From positions 27,161 through 91,160 of the IMG/VR virus record IMGVR_UViG_3300042465_003568: 64,000 nt of DNA. One strand, written 5' to 3'. Below, one piece after another: positions 8,225 to 14,653 of the stretch. Each line of letters starts with the position of its first letter. Within the stretch, counting starts at the first letter, position 1. Source of the stretch: a virus. The position numbers and the translations under genes are program-made. Below the pieces are notes generated by a model. The model made no database searches. It saw only the letters and a list, made by a program, of their open reading frames with translations, and was not told where the DNA came from.

Positions 8225-9130
8225 TTATTTATTTTTATCACATAGTTCTGGCTTATTGGTATAAGGACAGAATTTGCAACTATTTAAATTTTTAGGGTAT
8301 ACTCTGTCTATTCTATATTTTGCTTTATCTGTAAAACACTCTCTTATAAAACTAGACATATCTTTGACTGCATCTTCTACTTTCTTTTTACCATTAGCCG
8401 GTATAAACTCTTGAACTCTATATGTAGGAAAGTCTGGGCTATTAAATACTTTTCTTTTTACTATAAAGAATTTGACATCTATTTTGTCTTCAGGAATATT
8501 CATTCCTTTAGAATAGAATCTTTTATATAGTAATATCTGATTCAGTTTAGTTTGATCCTTCTTTTCATAATCGGACCAGCCTTTAGTACTCGTTTTAATA
8601 TCATAGATGGTATACCTGTCTACAGCTTTCTCATAAATGATAAAGTCAATAGATCCATTCATTAGAATGTTTGGCATGTCATCTAAAATAGGAAGCAGAA
8701 TTGGTATTTCTATCCCTACTAACTCAGATGTTTTTCTTGAGAAGTATTTAGCTCTATTCTTTTTAAACCAATCTAGAGTAGCTTGTCCGTCTGCTAAGAA
8801 TTCTTTAAGTTCTTCTTTAGTGCTGAAGTGTTCATTTTTATTCTCAGCTATAGACTCTTTATAATTAGCCACTAGTCTTTCTTCTAGCATCTTATTAAGA
8901 TCTAAATCATCAGCAGCTTTTCCTGATTTATCATACATTATTTGCAAATACGATTGTATAACTTCGTGCATACTAGTACCGTAAATTAAATATATAGACG
9001 GTTTAAAACTACTCTCTTTCTTTATATAAGTTAAGTACCATTGATGTTGGCATTGTTTATATATAGAATACTGAGAATAGCTTACTGCTTTTTGATAAGC
9101 ATAATTGATGTCTATTTTTGGTCTTGGCAT
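8225..9130 (-). CDS. PD-(D/E)XK nuclease, Cas4/RecB-like with four-cysteine cluster
   Basis: 301 residues. The nuclease core shows His55, Asp162 in GSIDFIIY and Asp177-Ile-Lys179 in YDIKTST, followed by a Q-x3-Y motif (Gln198, Tyr202), the signature of RecB/Cas4-type nucleases. Cys27 together with Cys285, Cys288 and Cys297 gives the split four-cysteine arrangement that binds an iron-sulfur cluster in Cas4, AddB and Dna2. The likely role is end processing in phage recombination or host DNA degradation. There are no cas genes or repeats nearby, so a CRISPR role is not supported. Confidence 0.85.
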   Translation of the reverse strand: MPRPKIDINYAYQKAVSYSQYSIYKQCQHQWYLTYIKKESSFKPSIYLIYGTSMHEVIQSYLQIMYDKSGKAADDLDLNKMLEERLVANYKESIAENKNEHFSTKEELKEFLADGQATLDWFKKNRAKYFSRKTSELVGIEIPILLPILDDMPNILMNGSIDFIIYEKAVDRYTIYDIKTSTKGWSDYEKKDQTKLNQILLYKRFYSKGMNIPEDKIDVKFFIVKRKVFNSPDFPTYRVQEFIPANGKKKVEDAVKDMSSFIRECFTDKAKYRIDRVYPKNLNSCKFCPYTNKPELCDKNK

Positions 9131-9396
9131 TAGTTCTTTTTACCGTCTATGATTCTTTTCAATTTCTCTATATAATTAACTGCATCCATCAACTCTTCTT
9201 GGAGGTGCGTAAGCCAATCTGATAAAGATAGATCTTCTCTATCTAGATCTGTATTATACTTTTTCTTTCCTACCCTTGAGCGACTAATAAACTTGTCTAG
9301 AACTGAATCTACTATTGAATCAGTTTTAAGAATTGTTCTACTGTTCTCAGGTTTATATTCGGTAATTGTTCCCCAGATTTCTTTATTCTTGCTCAT
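9130..9396 (-). CDS. MazG-like / phage nucleotide pyrophosphohydrolase-like protein
   Basis: 88 residues. The segment KKYNTDLDREDLSLSDWL followed by HLQEELMDAVNYIEKL is a well-conserved phage motif in the all-alpha NTP pyrophosphohydrolase (MazG-like) group; the E-E-x-x-D pattern would bind magnesium. Such enzymes hydrolyse (d)NTPs to monophosphates and clean nucleotide pools, which would fit a phage that modifies its DNA. The start overlaps the end of the upstream zinc-ribbon gene. Assignment is by motif only. Confidence 0.6.
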   Translation of the reverse strand: MSKNKEIWGTITEYKPENSRTILKTDSIVDSVLDKFISRSRVGKKKYNTDLDREDLSLSDWLTHLQEELMDAVNYIEKLKRIIDGKKN

Positions 9397-9622
9397 TCTT
9401 AGTTAATTCTTTAGGATAAAACTCTTTGTTAACATGCCCACATTTTACACAAGCAAATGTAGCAATAGGCATTACGCCGTCTTGTGCATCACCAGTTAAA
9501 AATCTACTTACTTTACGTAACATTAAAGCTTCTTGAAATGCGCTACTACCGCATTCTTCACATGTAACACCAGTAGTTTTATCTAGAGGTATTTTAACTT
9601 GTACAGGTTTTTGTTGTTGCAT
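9383..9622 (-). CDS. Small zinc-ribbon protein
   Basis: 79 residues with two CxxC knuckles: CEEC near residues 20-23 and CVKC near residues 58-61, forming a zinc ribbon. The region KVSRFLTGDAQDGVMPIATFAC is typical of a zinc-ribbon family found in T4-related phages whose function is not established. It overlaps the next gene by 14 bases, consistent with one operon. No enzymatic motif is visible. Confidence 0.7.
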   Translation of the reverse strand: MQQQKPVQVKIPLDKTTGVTCEECGSSAFQEALMLRKVSRFLTGDAQDGVMPIATFACVKCGHVNKEFYPKELTKNEQE

Positions 9623-9623
9623 T

Positions 9624-9881
9624 TTATTTATTTTTAGTGTTCCAATATAATTCTCTGACTTTAGATCCTAGCTCTTGATCATTAGGTGTATTATATACCA
9701 ATTCCTCGCTGATTGTGATTAGTCTTCTACTTTTTTCTTGACTACACATATGAGATTGATAACATCCTTGGCCTGAGCCTTCTACGTATCCTATTCTCAA
9801 ATCAATGTGATCATTAAATCTATATGGGGTATCTTTACCACATATTACGCATTTTTCTATGGGATTGTTGTCTGTATTCAT
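9624..9881 (-). CDS. Small cysteine-rich, probably zinc-binding protein
   Basis: 85 residues. A CVICGKDTPY knuckle near residue 11 and further His/Cys (GCYQSHMC near residue 39-46) could form a zinc site. The remainder (ITISEELVYNTPNDQELGSKVRELYW) is helical. It lies directly downstream of the RNA genes in the direction of transcription. Family is not recognised; the zinc site is inferred from cysteine spacing only. Confidence 0.6.
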   Translation of the reverse strand: MNTDNNPIEKCVICGKDTPYRFNDHIDLRIGYVEGSGQGCYQSHMCSQEKSRRLITISEELVYNTPNDQELGSKVRELYWNTKNK

Positions 9882-9896
9882 AACTGTTTATTTTAG

Positions 9897-9980
9897 TACC
9901 TAAGATGGGATTCGAACCCATACGGGCTTTCAGCCCATTTGATTTTAAGTCAAACGCGTATACCGTTCCGCCACTAAGGT
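9897..9980 (-). tRNA. tRNA-Leu (anticodon TAA)
   Basis: A complete class II cloverleaf: D-arm GCGG/CGC with the usual Leu-type loop, anticodon stem TTTGA/TCAAA around a seven-base loop CTTAAAA (anticodon TAA), a long variable arm with hairpin GGGCT-gaa-AGCCC, T-arm ATGGG-TTCGAAT-CCCAT, and a seven-pair acceptor stem. One oddity is a T-T mismatch at the fifth acceptor pair. No CCA is encoded. TTA is expected to be a very common Leu codon in this AT-rich genome. Confidence 0.93.
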
Positions 9981-9986
9981 ATAAAG

Positions 9987-10142
9987 CTATCAGAGAAGGA
10001 TTCGAACCTTCACGCAGTGATTCGGTAAGAGACAAAATAGCCGGCTTGTGGTCAACCCATATCCATTTACCTATTTCAAACTCTGCGCCCGCGAGACGGG
10101 CGGGTGTGTCTGCCATACTCTAGAGTGTTTCACCATCTGATA
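9987..10142 (-). ncRNA. tRNA-like RNA with very long variable region
   Basis: The ends form a perfect seven-base acceptor-like stem (TATCAGA with TCTGATA) and the 3' side has an intact T-arm GAAGG-TTCGAAT-CCTTC. The 5' side has a D-arm-like stem GGTG/CACC with a GG-containing loop and a strong anticodon-like stem-loop CGCCC-GTCTCGC-GGGCG (would read CTC). Between that and the T-arm there are over 70 bases instead of 4-20. AAATAG/CTATTT and GTAA/TTAC pairings within it would cross, as in a pseudoknot. It could be a decayed or insertion-bearing tRNA, or a dedicated tRNA-like RNA. Confidence 0.45.
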
Positions 10143-10220
10143 ATCTATTATCTAAATATAATACTAAATCTTCTAATTTATTAAATAGATCTTTTGAGTA
10201 TATTAATTAATTTGTAAGAG

Positions 10221-10291
10221 ATGTTCCTTTAGGATTCGAACCTAAACTAAGTGGACCAAAACCACTTGTGCTACCGTTACACCAAGAAACA
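10221..10291 (-). tRNA. tRNA-Gln (anticodon TTG)
   Basis: 71 bases with acceptor stem TGTTTCT/AGGAACA (one T-G wobble), D-arm GTG-TAACGGTAG-CAC, anticodon stem AGTGG/CCACT-type around loop TTTTGGT (anticodon TTG), and T-arm TTAGG-TTCGAAT-CCTAA. No CCA is encoded. It reads CAA and is one of the codons enriched in AT-rich phage genomes. Confidence 0.93.
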
Positions 10292-10294
10292 GTG

Positions 10295-10327
10295 TAAAAA
10301 AATGGGCAGTTCAATTAAGAACCGCCC
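10295..10327 (-). terminator. Rho-independent terminator between tmRNA and tRNA-Gln
   Basis: On the minus strand a hairpin GGGCGGTTC / GAACTGCCC with loop TTAATT (one internal mismatch) is followed by a run of seven T. It lies downstream of the tmRNA and just before tRNA-Gln, so it could end the tmRNA primary transcript, with the tRNAs made by read-through or processing. Confidence 0.7.
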
Positions 10328-10417
10328 TGTTAAAAGACTTAGCCTGGGGCAGAAAACGTAGGGATCTGTGCTAAATACTATTATCTATAATTATCTGTAA
10401 ATTCAGATAATTTTTTG

Positions 10418-10860
10418 TGGACCTGGAGAGATTCGAACTCTCGTCTCCGATAGAGACAATAATACTAACGTATCACATGCTTAGTACTGCTTGCGCTGCA
10501 CCGTACATCAGTTGTTTAATAGGTACAACTAATAAAACCTTGATAGCACGGCTTCGCCCCCTGTATACCGTGTCGTAGAATGCTTGAGGTACGCCTCAAC
10601 GTAGCTAGGGAGCCACTCATTCCCACAGTCCTTATTTAACGAGTTGATCGTGAATACTCGGAGTAGTTCTGTTCCTAGGTTACTCACCCGATGCGGACTA
10701 AGCTGCTACAGCTAGGTCGGCGCCTACGAAGTCCATAAGGTCTTCGAAGGTGAATGAAGATAATTCTTCAGCGTTTATTGTTTAGTATCTTCTAAGGCAG
10801 TATACTCAAATGCCTGCATGTAGTATTACCTCAACAACCGGATCAATTCCAGTCAGGCCC
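10418..10860 (-). ncRNA. ssrA: Transfer-messenger RNA (tmRNA)
   Basis: Both tRNA-like ends are present. The 5' GGGCCTG pairs with the 3' CAGGTCC to form a seven-pair acceptor stem (one G-T). It is followed by the 5' tmRNA signature GACTGGAATTGATCCGG, and the 3' side has the T-arm GAGAG-TTCGAAT-CTCTC. Internally there is an open frame from a GCT resume codon to TAG with a hydrophobic Ala-Ala end, and GC-rich segments able to form the pseudoknot chain. At about 443 bases it is slightly longer than most. tmRNA rescues stalled ribosomes and tags the products for degradation. SmpB is not in the window and would come from the host. Confidence 0.9.
10698..10772 (-). other. Proteolysis-tag reading frame of the tmRNA
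   Basis: Reading from the GCT resume codon after AATAAAC gives 24 residues and a TAG stop. The tag begins AEELSSFTFEDL and ends GADLAVAA. The end matches the hydrophobic Ala-Ala signal recognised by ClpXP-type proteases, while the body is longer than and unlike the short GENNYALAA-type tags of Bacteroidota hosts. Resume position is inferred from the upstream consensus and the open frame. Confidence 0.75.
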
Positions 10861-10873
10861 ATAAGTTAAAGAA

Positions 10874-11110
10874 CTACACACTATATTCAGGAGTTGGTTG
10901 TTGCGCCCAATAAGCTTCTTCAAGCTCTAGAGTCCATCCGTCTTCTGCTTCTGAAAGTACTGCAAATCTATCATGCGAGAAAGATGTATATCCTTCTGGT
11001 ACTTCTATTTCTTCTAGTAGATAATTACCGTTAGGAGTTAAAGCTGTAACTGTATACGTAGCTCCTTCTGTCAATAGACCTTCATGTCCTTTGATACACA
11101 TAACTTGCAT
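10874..11110 (-). CDS. Small protein of unknown function
   Basis: Read from the ATG giving MQVMCIKGHEGLL, 78 residues. A start 25 codons further upstream is possible but adds a basic, Cys-containing stretch unlike the rest. The protein (LTEGATYTVTALTPNGNYLLEEI) looks like a small beta-rich domain with an SH3-like pattern, as seen in several phage proteins that follow the same GATYTV/GNYLLEE layout. It lies between an exported lipoprotein gene and the tmRNA. Function is unknown. Confidence 0.6.
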   Translation of the reverse strand: MQVMCIKGHEGLLTEGATYTVTALTPNGNYLLEEIEVPEGYTSFSHDRFAVLSEAEDGWTLELEEAYWAQQPTPEYSV

Positions 11111-11190
11111 ATAATAAGTATTTGATTTATTTGTAAAAAGGAGTTTCAACGGTATCCTTTCCGAGCGGTGCCCTCGACATCCCATGTAAA

Positions 11191-11343
11191 TTACTTAGCA
11201 GAAGCCGTATCTACAGCTTGAGCCGTAGTATCCACAGCTACAGTAGAATCTACAGTTGTAGAGTCAGTAGCAATTTGTTCAGCAGGGGCTCCACAAGCAG
11301 CAAACATAAGTGCGGCTGCGATAACGATCATTACTTTTTTCAT
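11191..11343 (-). CDS. Small Thr/Asp-rich lipoprotein (50 residues)
   Basis: A short gene from ATG to TAA. The first 17 residues form a lipoprotein signal (MKKVMIVIAAALMFAAC) with the lipobox AAC and Gly after the cysteine. The mature part is only about 34 residues, repetitive in Thr, Asp, Ser, Val and Ala (DSTTVDST, VDTTAQ, VDTASAK), and predicted unstructured. Outer-membrane or periplasmic anchoring is expected. A TTATATTTACC element lies about 20 bases upstream. It is the first of a long series of exported products. Its role is unknown; it resembles small host-type lipoproteins rather than a spanin. Confidence 0.75.
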   Translation of the reverse strand: MKKVMIVIAAALMFAACGAPAEQIATDSTTVDSTVAVDTTAQAVDTASAK

Positions 11344-11416
11344 GTTCTATTTTGTTTTGTTATAAGGTAAATATAAGACAGATTTTTAAAACCATTATTA
11401 TTTATCTTTATAGTAC

Positions 11417-12655
11417 TTATAAATTTAACTTGCTTCCTATCATAAATGAATTAAGAATTGGCAATTCTTTATTTGTGCTGATTAATACTTTAAAGTTTAC
11501 GTTTACTTTAAATTTTCTAGTTAATTTAAAATCAGTAGCAAATCCAGTTAAAAACATGAGGCTCCTATCTCTAAGTTCTGTTTTGTTAGTAAAAGAATAG
11601 CTATATGGAGAACTGATCATAAATATATCCGGGATTATGATTTTTCTTTTAAACTGTATTGGACGCATAGCAAAACATATAATTGACGGGGCTAAGCTAT
11701 ATTGACCTGTATTTAATAGTGTGCTGTTAAAACTAATATTATATCCAGTGATTAATTTATCGATAGGTTGCACATAGGTATATGCAGCAAACATCATATG
11801 ATTTTTAAAATCTGTAAAGTATGTATTACTAAATGTGTGTACTGCTTCTAATTGACCTACGCTATTTGTTTCATTTTTACTATATCTAGCTCCAATTGCA
11901 ATTTTACTAAGGTCCATAAATATAGTTGATGATATACCCCAACTAGACATTCCAGTAAATGATGATTGAGAAATTCCTACATTCATAGTAGGTACTATAT
12001 TTTTTTGTGGAGGTTGTTCTGCAAAAGATAAATCAGCAGATACTATAACAGGATTTATTGATTGAAGTTTTTCTTTTTTGCTATCTTTCTTTTCTTCTTT
12101 CTTTTCTTCTTGTTTTTGCTCTTCTTTTTTTTCTTCACTTTTAGATTCACTCTTACTTTCACTCTTACTTTCAGTTTTAGATTCAGAAGATGTACTTTTA
12201 GATTCAGAAGATGTTGAACTAGAAGATCCGCTAGAAGATGAACTTGTAGATGGAGAAGCAGAAGGACTAGAAACAGAGGCTGATGCGCTAGATGATGCTG
12301 AACTAGAAGCGGCGCTTGAGGCGGCTGAACTTGCAGCCGATGATGCAGCCGATGATGCAGCTTGAACTGCAGATTGTGTAACTACTTGAGCAGTTTGTTG
12401 ATTAACAGGACATGGCTTAGAAAATATAGACTTTATCCATAAGTCTACTGAACCAGATCTAAAATCGTTTACTGTAAATATTTTGCTCTCACTTCTAATT
12501 ACAATTAGAACTCCAATATTTGTTAGTGGAAAAGATACTGTATAAATCTTATTATCACAAGGATCAACATAGACGTTTGTAATAGTTTGGCTTTTAGCAT
12601 TACCGGCTAATAATATTAAAACTAATATTGTTAAACTTGTAATCCATGTTTTCAC
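11417..12655 (-). CDS. Exported Ser/Lys/Glu-rich protein with putative outer-membrane beta-barrel
   Basis: 412 residues, GTG start. A signal peptide occupies residues 1-22, followed by a short globular domain to about residue 90. Then comes a low-complexity tract: Ala-Ser-Ser repeats, Ser/Thr, and a highly charged Lys/Glu/Gln stretch to about 195. The C-terminal half has alternating hydrophobic/polar strands (SSWGISSTIFMDLS, AFSNTYF-type, MFAAYTYVQPI) and ends in an aromatic/Leu strand, the look of a small outer-membrane barrel. It starts five bases after the CsgG-like gene ends, so it may be its partner. No known family is recognised. Confidence 0.6.
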   Translation of the reverse strand: MKTWITSLTILVLILLAGNAKSQTITNVYVDPCDNKIYTVSFPLTNIGVLIVIRSESKIFTVNDFRSGSVDLWIKSIFSKPCPVNQQTAQVVTQSAVQAASSAASSAASSAASSAASSSASSSASASVSSPSASPSTSSSSSGSSSSTSSESKSTSSESKTESKSESKSESKSEEKKEEQKQEEKKEEKKDSKKEKLQSINPVIVSADLSFAEQPPQKNIVPTMNVGISQSSFTGMSSWGISSTIFMDLSKIAIGARYSKNETNSVGQLEAVHTFSNTYFTDFKNHMMFAAYTYVQPIDKLITGYNISFNSTLLNTGQYSLAPSIICFAMRPIQFKRKIIIPDIFMISSPYSYSFTNKTELRDRSLMFLTGFATDFKLTRKFKVNVNFKVLISTNKELPILNSFMIGSKLNL

Positions 12656-12659
12656 TTAA

Positions 12660-13388
12660 CTAGTTTTTGAATATTGCTTTTTTAATCATTCTATCTAATA
12701 TATTTGCGCATGCTATGTCTAAAGCTTTTTTAGTAGCAATAGAAATGGTAGATTGATTAAACTTAATAGGATCTATAGAATCATCTGAAAGTAATGTTAA
12801 CTCTCTAGTAGTTTTTGCTTCGCCTAATCCTGATGCACCAAAGACTATCCCTGTTTCTGCATTAGTAAAACGTACTTGTAAACCAAGTCTAGTTACCATA
12901 TTATCTTTAATCCCATCTTTTAAATTAATAGTTTCGTCTTCTGATATAGAATAGTCATAAACTTCAATAGTTACGAAGTATTCAGCTAAGTTAATTTTAC
13001 CTCTGCCATCTAATTTATTCTCACTAATACCAGCTTGAGAAGCCTGGAATTGTTTTACCATTCTATTTTTAATCTCAGTTTTATCTTCTGTAAATTTAAA
13101 CCTATTTAAGTTTTCTAAATATTCCATAGAAATATTAGCAACTCCTAAACCAACTCTCTTTTCTTTAAGTTCAGGATACATTTCGTATATTTCGTCAGAA
13201 ATACCGCATTTTAATATTTGAATTGGAATCTGAGGTCCTTCGTAATCAAGGTAGGCAGATATATCTTTCTTTTTTTCAAAATCTGCTTTAAACTCTTCTG
13301 TTTTTGTAGATCCTATTACTTGACAGCGTGCTGTTTTATTTAGTAGAAATATGTTTAATAGACATAAAATCACTATAAAGTATTTCAT
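12660..13388 (-). CDS. CsgG-like exported protein
   Basis: 242 residues. A signal peptide spans residues 1-22 with Cys22 close to the cleavage site, followed by a domain with GVANISMEYLENLNRFKFTEDK, LAEYFVTIEVYDYS, LGLQVRFTNAETG and a C-terminal ALDIACANILDRMIKKAI helix. This order (an energetic/ageing-type strand, a polar domain, then an ATPase-free alpha/beta end) follows CsgG and CsgG-related outer-membrane secretion proteins. CsgG homologues are known from marine myophages. In bacteria CsgG forms the curli export pore. Nothing like a curli subunit is seen here, so the role is open. Confidence 0.6.
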   Translation of the reverse strand: MKYFIVILCLLNIFLLNKTARCQVIGSTKTEEFKADFEKKKDISAYLDYEGPQIPIQILKCGISDEIYEMYPELKEKRVGLGVANISMEYLENLNRFKFTEDKTEIKNRMVKQFQASQAGISENKLDGRGKINLAEYFVTIEVYDYSISEDETINLKDGIKDNMVTRLGLQVRFTNAETGIVFGASGLGEAKTTRELTLLSDDSIDPIKFNQSTISIATKKALDIACANILDRMIKKAIFKN

Positions 13389-13390
13389 AT

Positions 13391-13410
13391 TACGTAGTTT
13401 TATCTACGTA
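13391..13410 (-). promoter_or_regulatory. Perfect hairpin in the leader of the CsgG-like gene
   Basis: TACGTAG and CTACGTA form a seven-pair stem around a six-base loop, ending two bases before the start codon. It follows directly on an ATATTTATA element and the terminator of the upstream gene. The position could hide or expose the start region, so translational control is possible but unproven. Confidence 0.5.
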
Positions 13411-13417
13411 TAAATAT

Positions 13418-13441
13418 AAAAAAAGGGAGTATTTAGCTCCC
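13418..13441 (-). terminator. Rho-independent terminator after the T-receptor partner lipoprotein gene
   Basis: Minus-strand hairpin GGGAG-CTAAATA-CTCCC followed by seven T. It ends the transcript of the TonB-receptor operon. The T-run is part of the ATATTTATA element upstream of the next gene. Confidence 0.85.
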
Positions 13442-13450
13442 TAATATTTA

Positions 13451-14653
13451 TTAATGTCCCTTATTTGGGAATCTAGTCCATCCAACTGTCCAACCAGGTT
13501 TTGACAGTGTTTCCATTTCGTTTTTAGTATAAGACACTTCTTTATTTCCTTGACTCAATGCTTTTGTTTTCATTTCTGATGCAATTATTACAGCAGATGT
13601 AGATCTAAAATTTTGTAATGGATCAAATGCTTGTACTTCGTTATTTTCAAACTTGCTGACTCCATCTTTATAAGCTTGAGCAGTTTCATTTGACTCTATA
13701 CTAAAGCCGCCTTTCATGTAACCTAGTATCTTGGAGTTAGTTATTGTGAATTGGGTGGCTCTCCTCCACCTCAATCCTAAGTTATGATTGGTTATTGAGT
13801 TAGCATCAAAAGGGCCTACCAGAATCATCCCAATTAGCTTTGGGTGAGTAAATGGCTGCGCGCTTGATCCTGTTCCATCATTATCGCATTCTACACCATT
13901 ACCAGCATCTCCATTATCTACAAATTGAGGATCGCGTTTTGATACTCCGTTTGTTACAGTTCCAGTATATCCAAAGTCAAAGTCGAAGTCATCGTCTGCT
14001 GTAGCATACGCATATAAGTTCTTAGGTGATACTGTGCCTCCAAAAAATTCAAAGGCATCGTCGTTAGCGTAGATAGTTTGGACATTTTCGATTGTAGTAC
14101 CTGATCCTACTGCACCTAAAGTTAATCCATTGATTTCTGAGTTTGGTAGTGCAGCTATGCCTGCATATTCTATACGAATATACTTTAATATACCACTATT
14201 ATCATTATCATTCATACCACCATAAGGTCTACCAATACCACCTTCAATAGTTGGTTCAGCCGATCTATTTGTTTTAGCGCGGCCTAGTATTACAATACCT
14301 CCCCAATCTCCAGGAGTTTTTTCTCCTTCAGGTTTTCCTGATGTAAACACGATAGGTTTTGATACGGTTCCTTCTGCAATTATTTGTGCGCCTCTTTCAA
14401 TACATAGTGCACCTTTCTCAGCAATATCACTTATTATAGTAGTGCCAGGCTGAATGATTAATCTAGCACCATCAGTTACATACACGTATCCTTTGAGTGT
14501 CCATACTTTGTCTGATGTTAAAGTAGTTGTAGTATTAATGTTACCACTCAATGTAGTTACAGAAGGTACGTTGATAGGTTGCGCGTCGCCGCCTAGTTCT
14601 TTAGTGCAACTGAAGATACTGGTAGCAATTAGTAATAAGAAAAGCTTTTTCAT
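13451..14653 (-). CDS. Lipoprotein with right-handed beta-helix-like domain, partner of TonB receptor
   Basis: 400 residues. A lipoprotein signal (MKKLFLLLIATSIFSC) is followed by an Asn/Thr-rich linker and a domain from about residue 35 with repeated short strands: VWTLKGYVYVTDGARLIIQPG, then GGIVILGRA, GGIGRPYGG, LKYIRIEYAG. This family (beta-helix, DWGGIVILG and GGxYGG motifs) is common in Bacteroidota next to TonB-dependent receptors and is presumed to be a surface ligand-binding lipoprotein. Its start overlaps the receptor stop by four bases. The ligand is unknown. It is a full-length, undamaged host-type gene in a phage. Confidence 0.75.
   Translation of the reverse strand: MKKLFLLLIATSIFSCTKELGGDAQPINVPSVTTLSGNINTTTTLTSDKVWTLKGYVYVTDGARLIIQPGTTIISDIAEKGALCIERGAQIIAEGTVSKPIVFTSGKPEGEKTPGDWGGIVILGRAKTNRSAEPTIEGGIGRPYGGMNDNDNSGILKYIRIEYAGIAALPNSEINGLTLGAVGSGTTIENVQTIYANDDAFEFFGGTVSPKNLYAYATADDDFDFDFGYTGTVTNGVSKRDPQFVDNGDAGNGVECDNDGTGSSAQPFTHPKLIGMILVGPFDANSITNHNLGLRWRRATQFTITNSKILGYMKGGFSIESNETAQAYKDGVSKFENNEVQAFDPLQNFRSTSAVIIASEMKTKALSQGNKEVSYTKNEMETLSKPGWTVGWTRFPNKGH

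Noticed and set aside
8225-9130. CRISPR-Cas locus because of the Cas4-like nuclease
   Set aside because: No repeat-spacer array or other cas gene was seen in the window.
9835-10116. A 93-codon minus-strand frame across the tRNA region
   Set aside because: It overlaps tRNA-Leu and the tRNA-like RNA; its protein reads as translated tRNA sequence and has no family.
10383-10416. Terminator directly after the tmRNA (hairpin AATTATCTG/CAGATAATT)
   Set aside because: The stem is perfect, but on the minus strand no T-run follows; the T-run is on the other strand. It may be a processing or stability element only.
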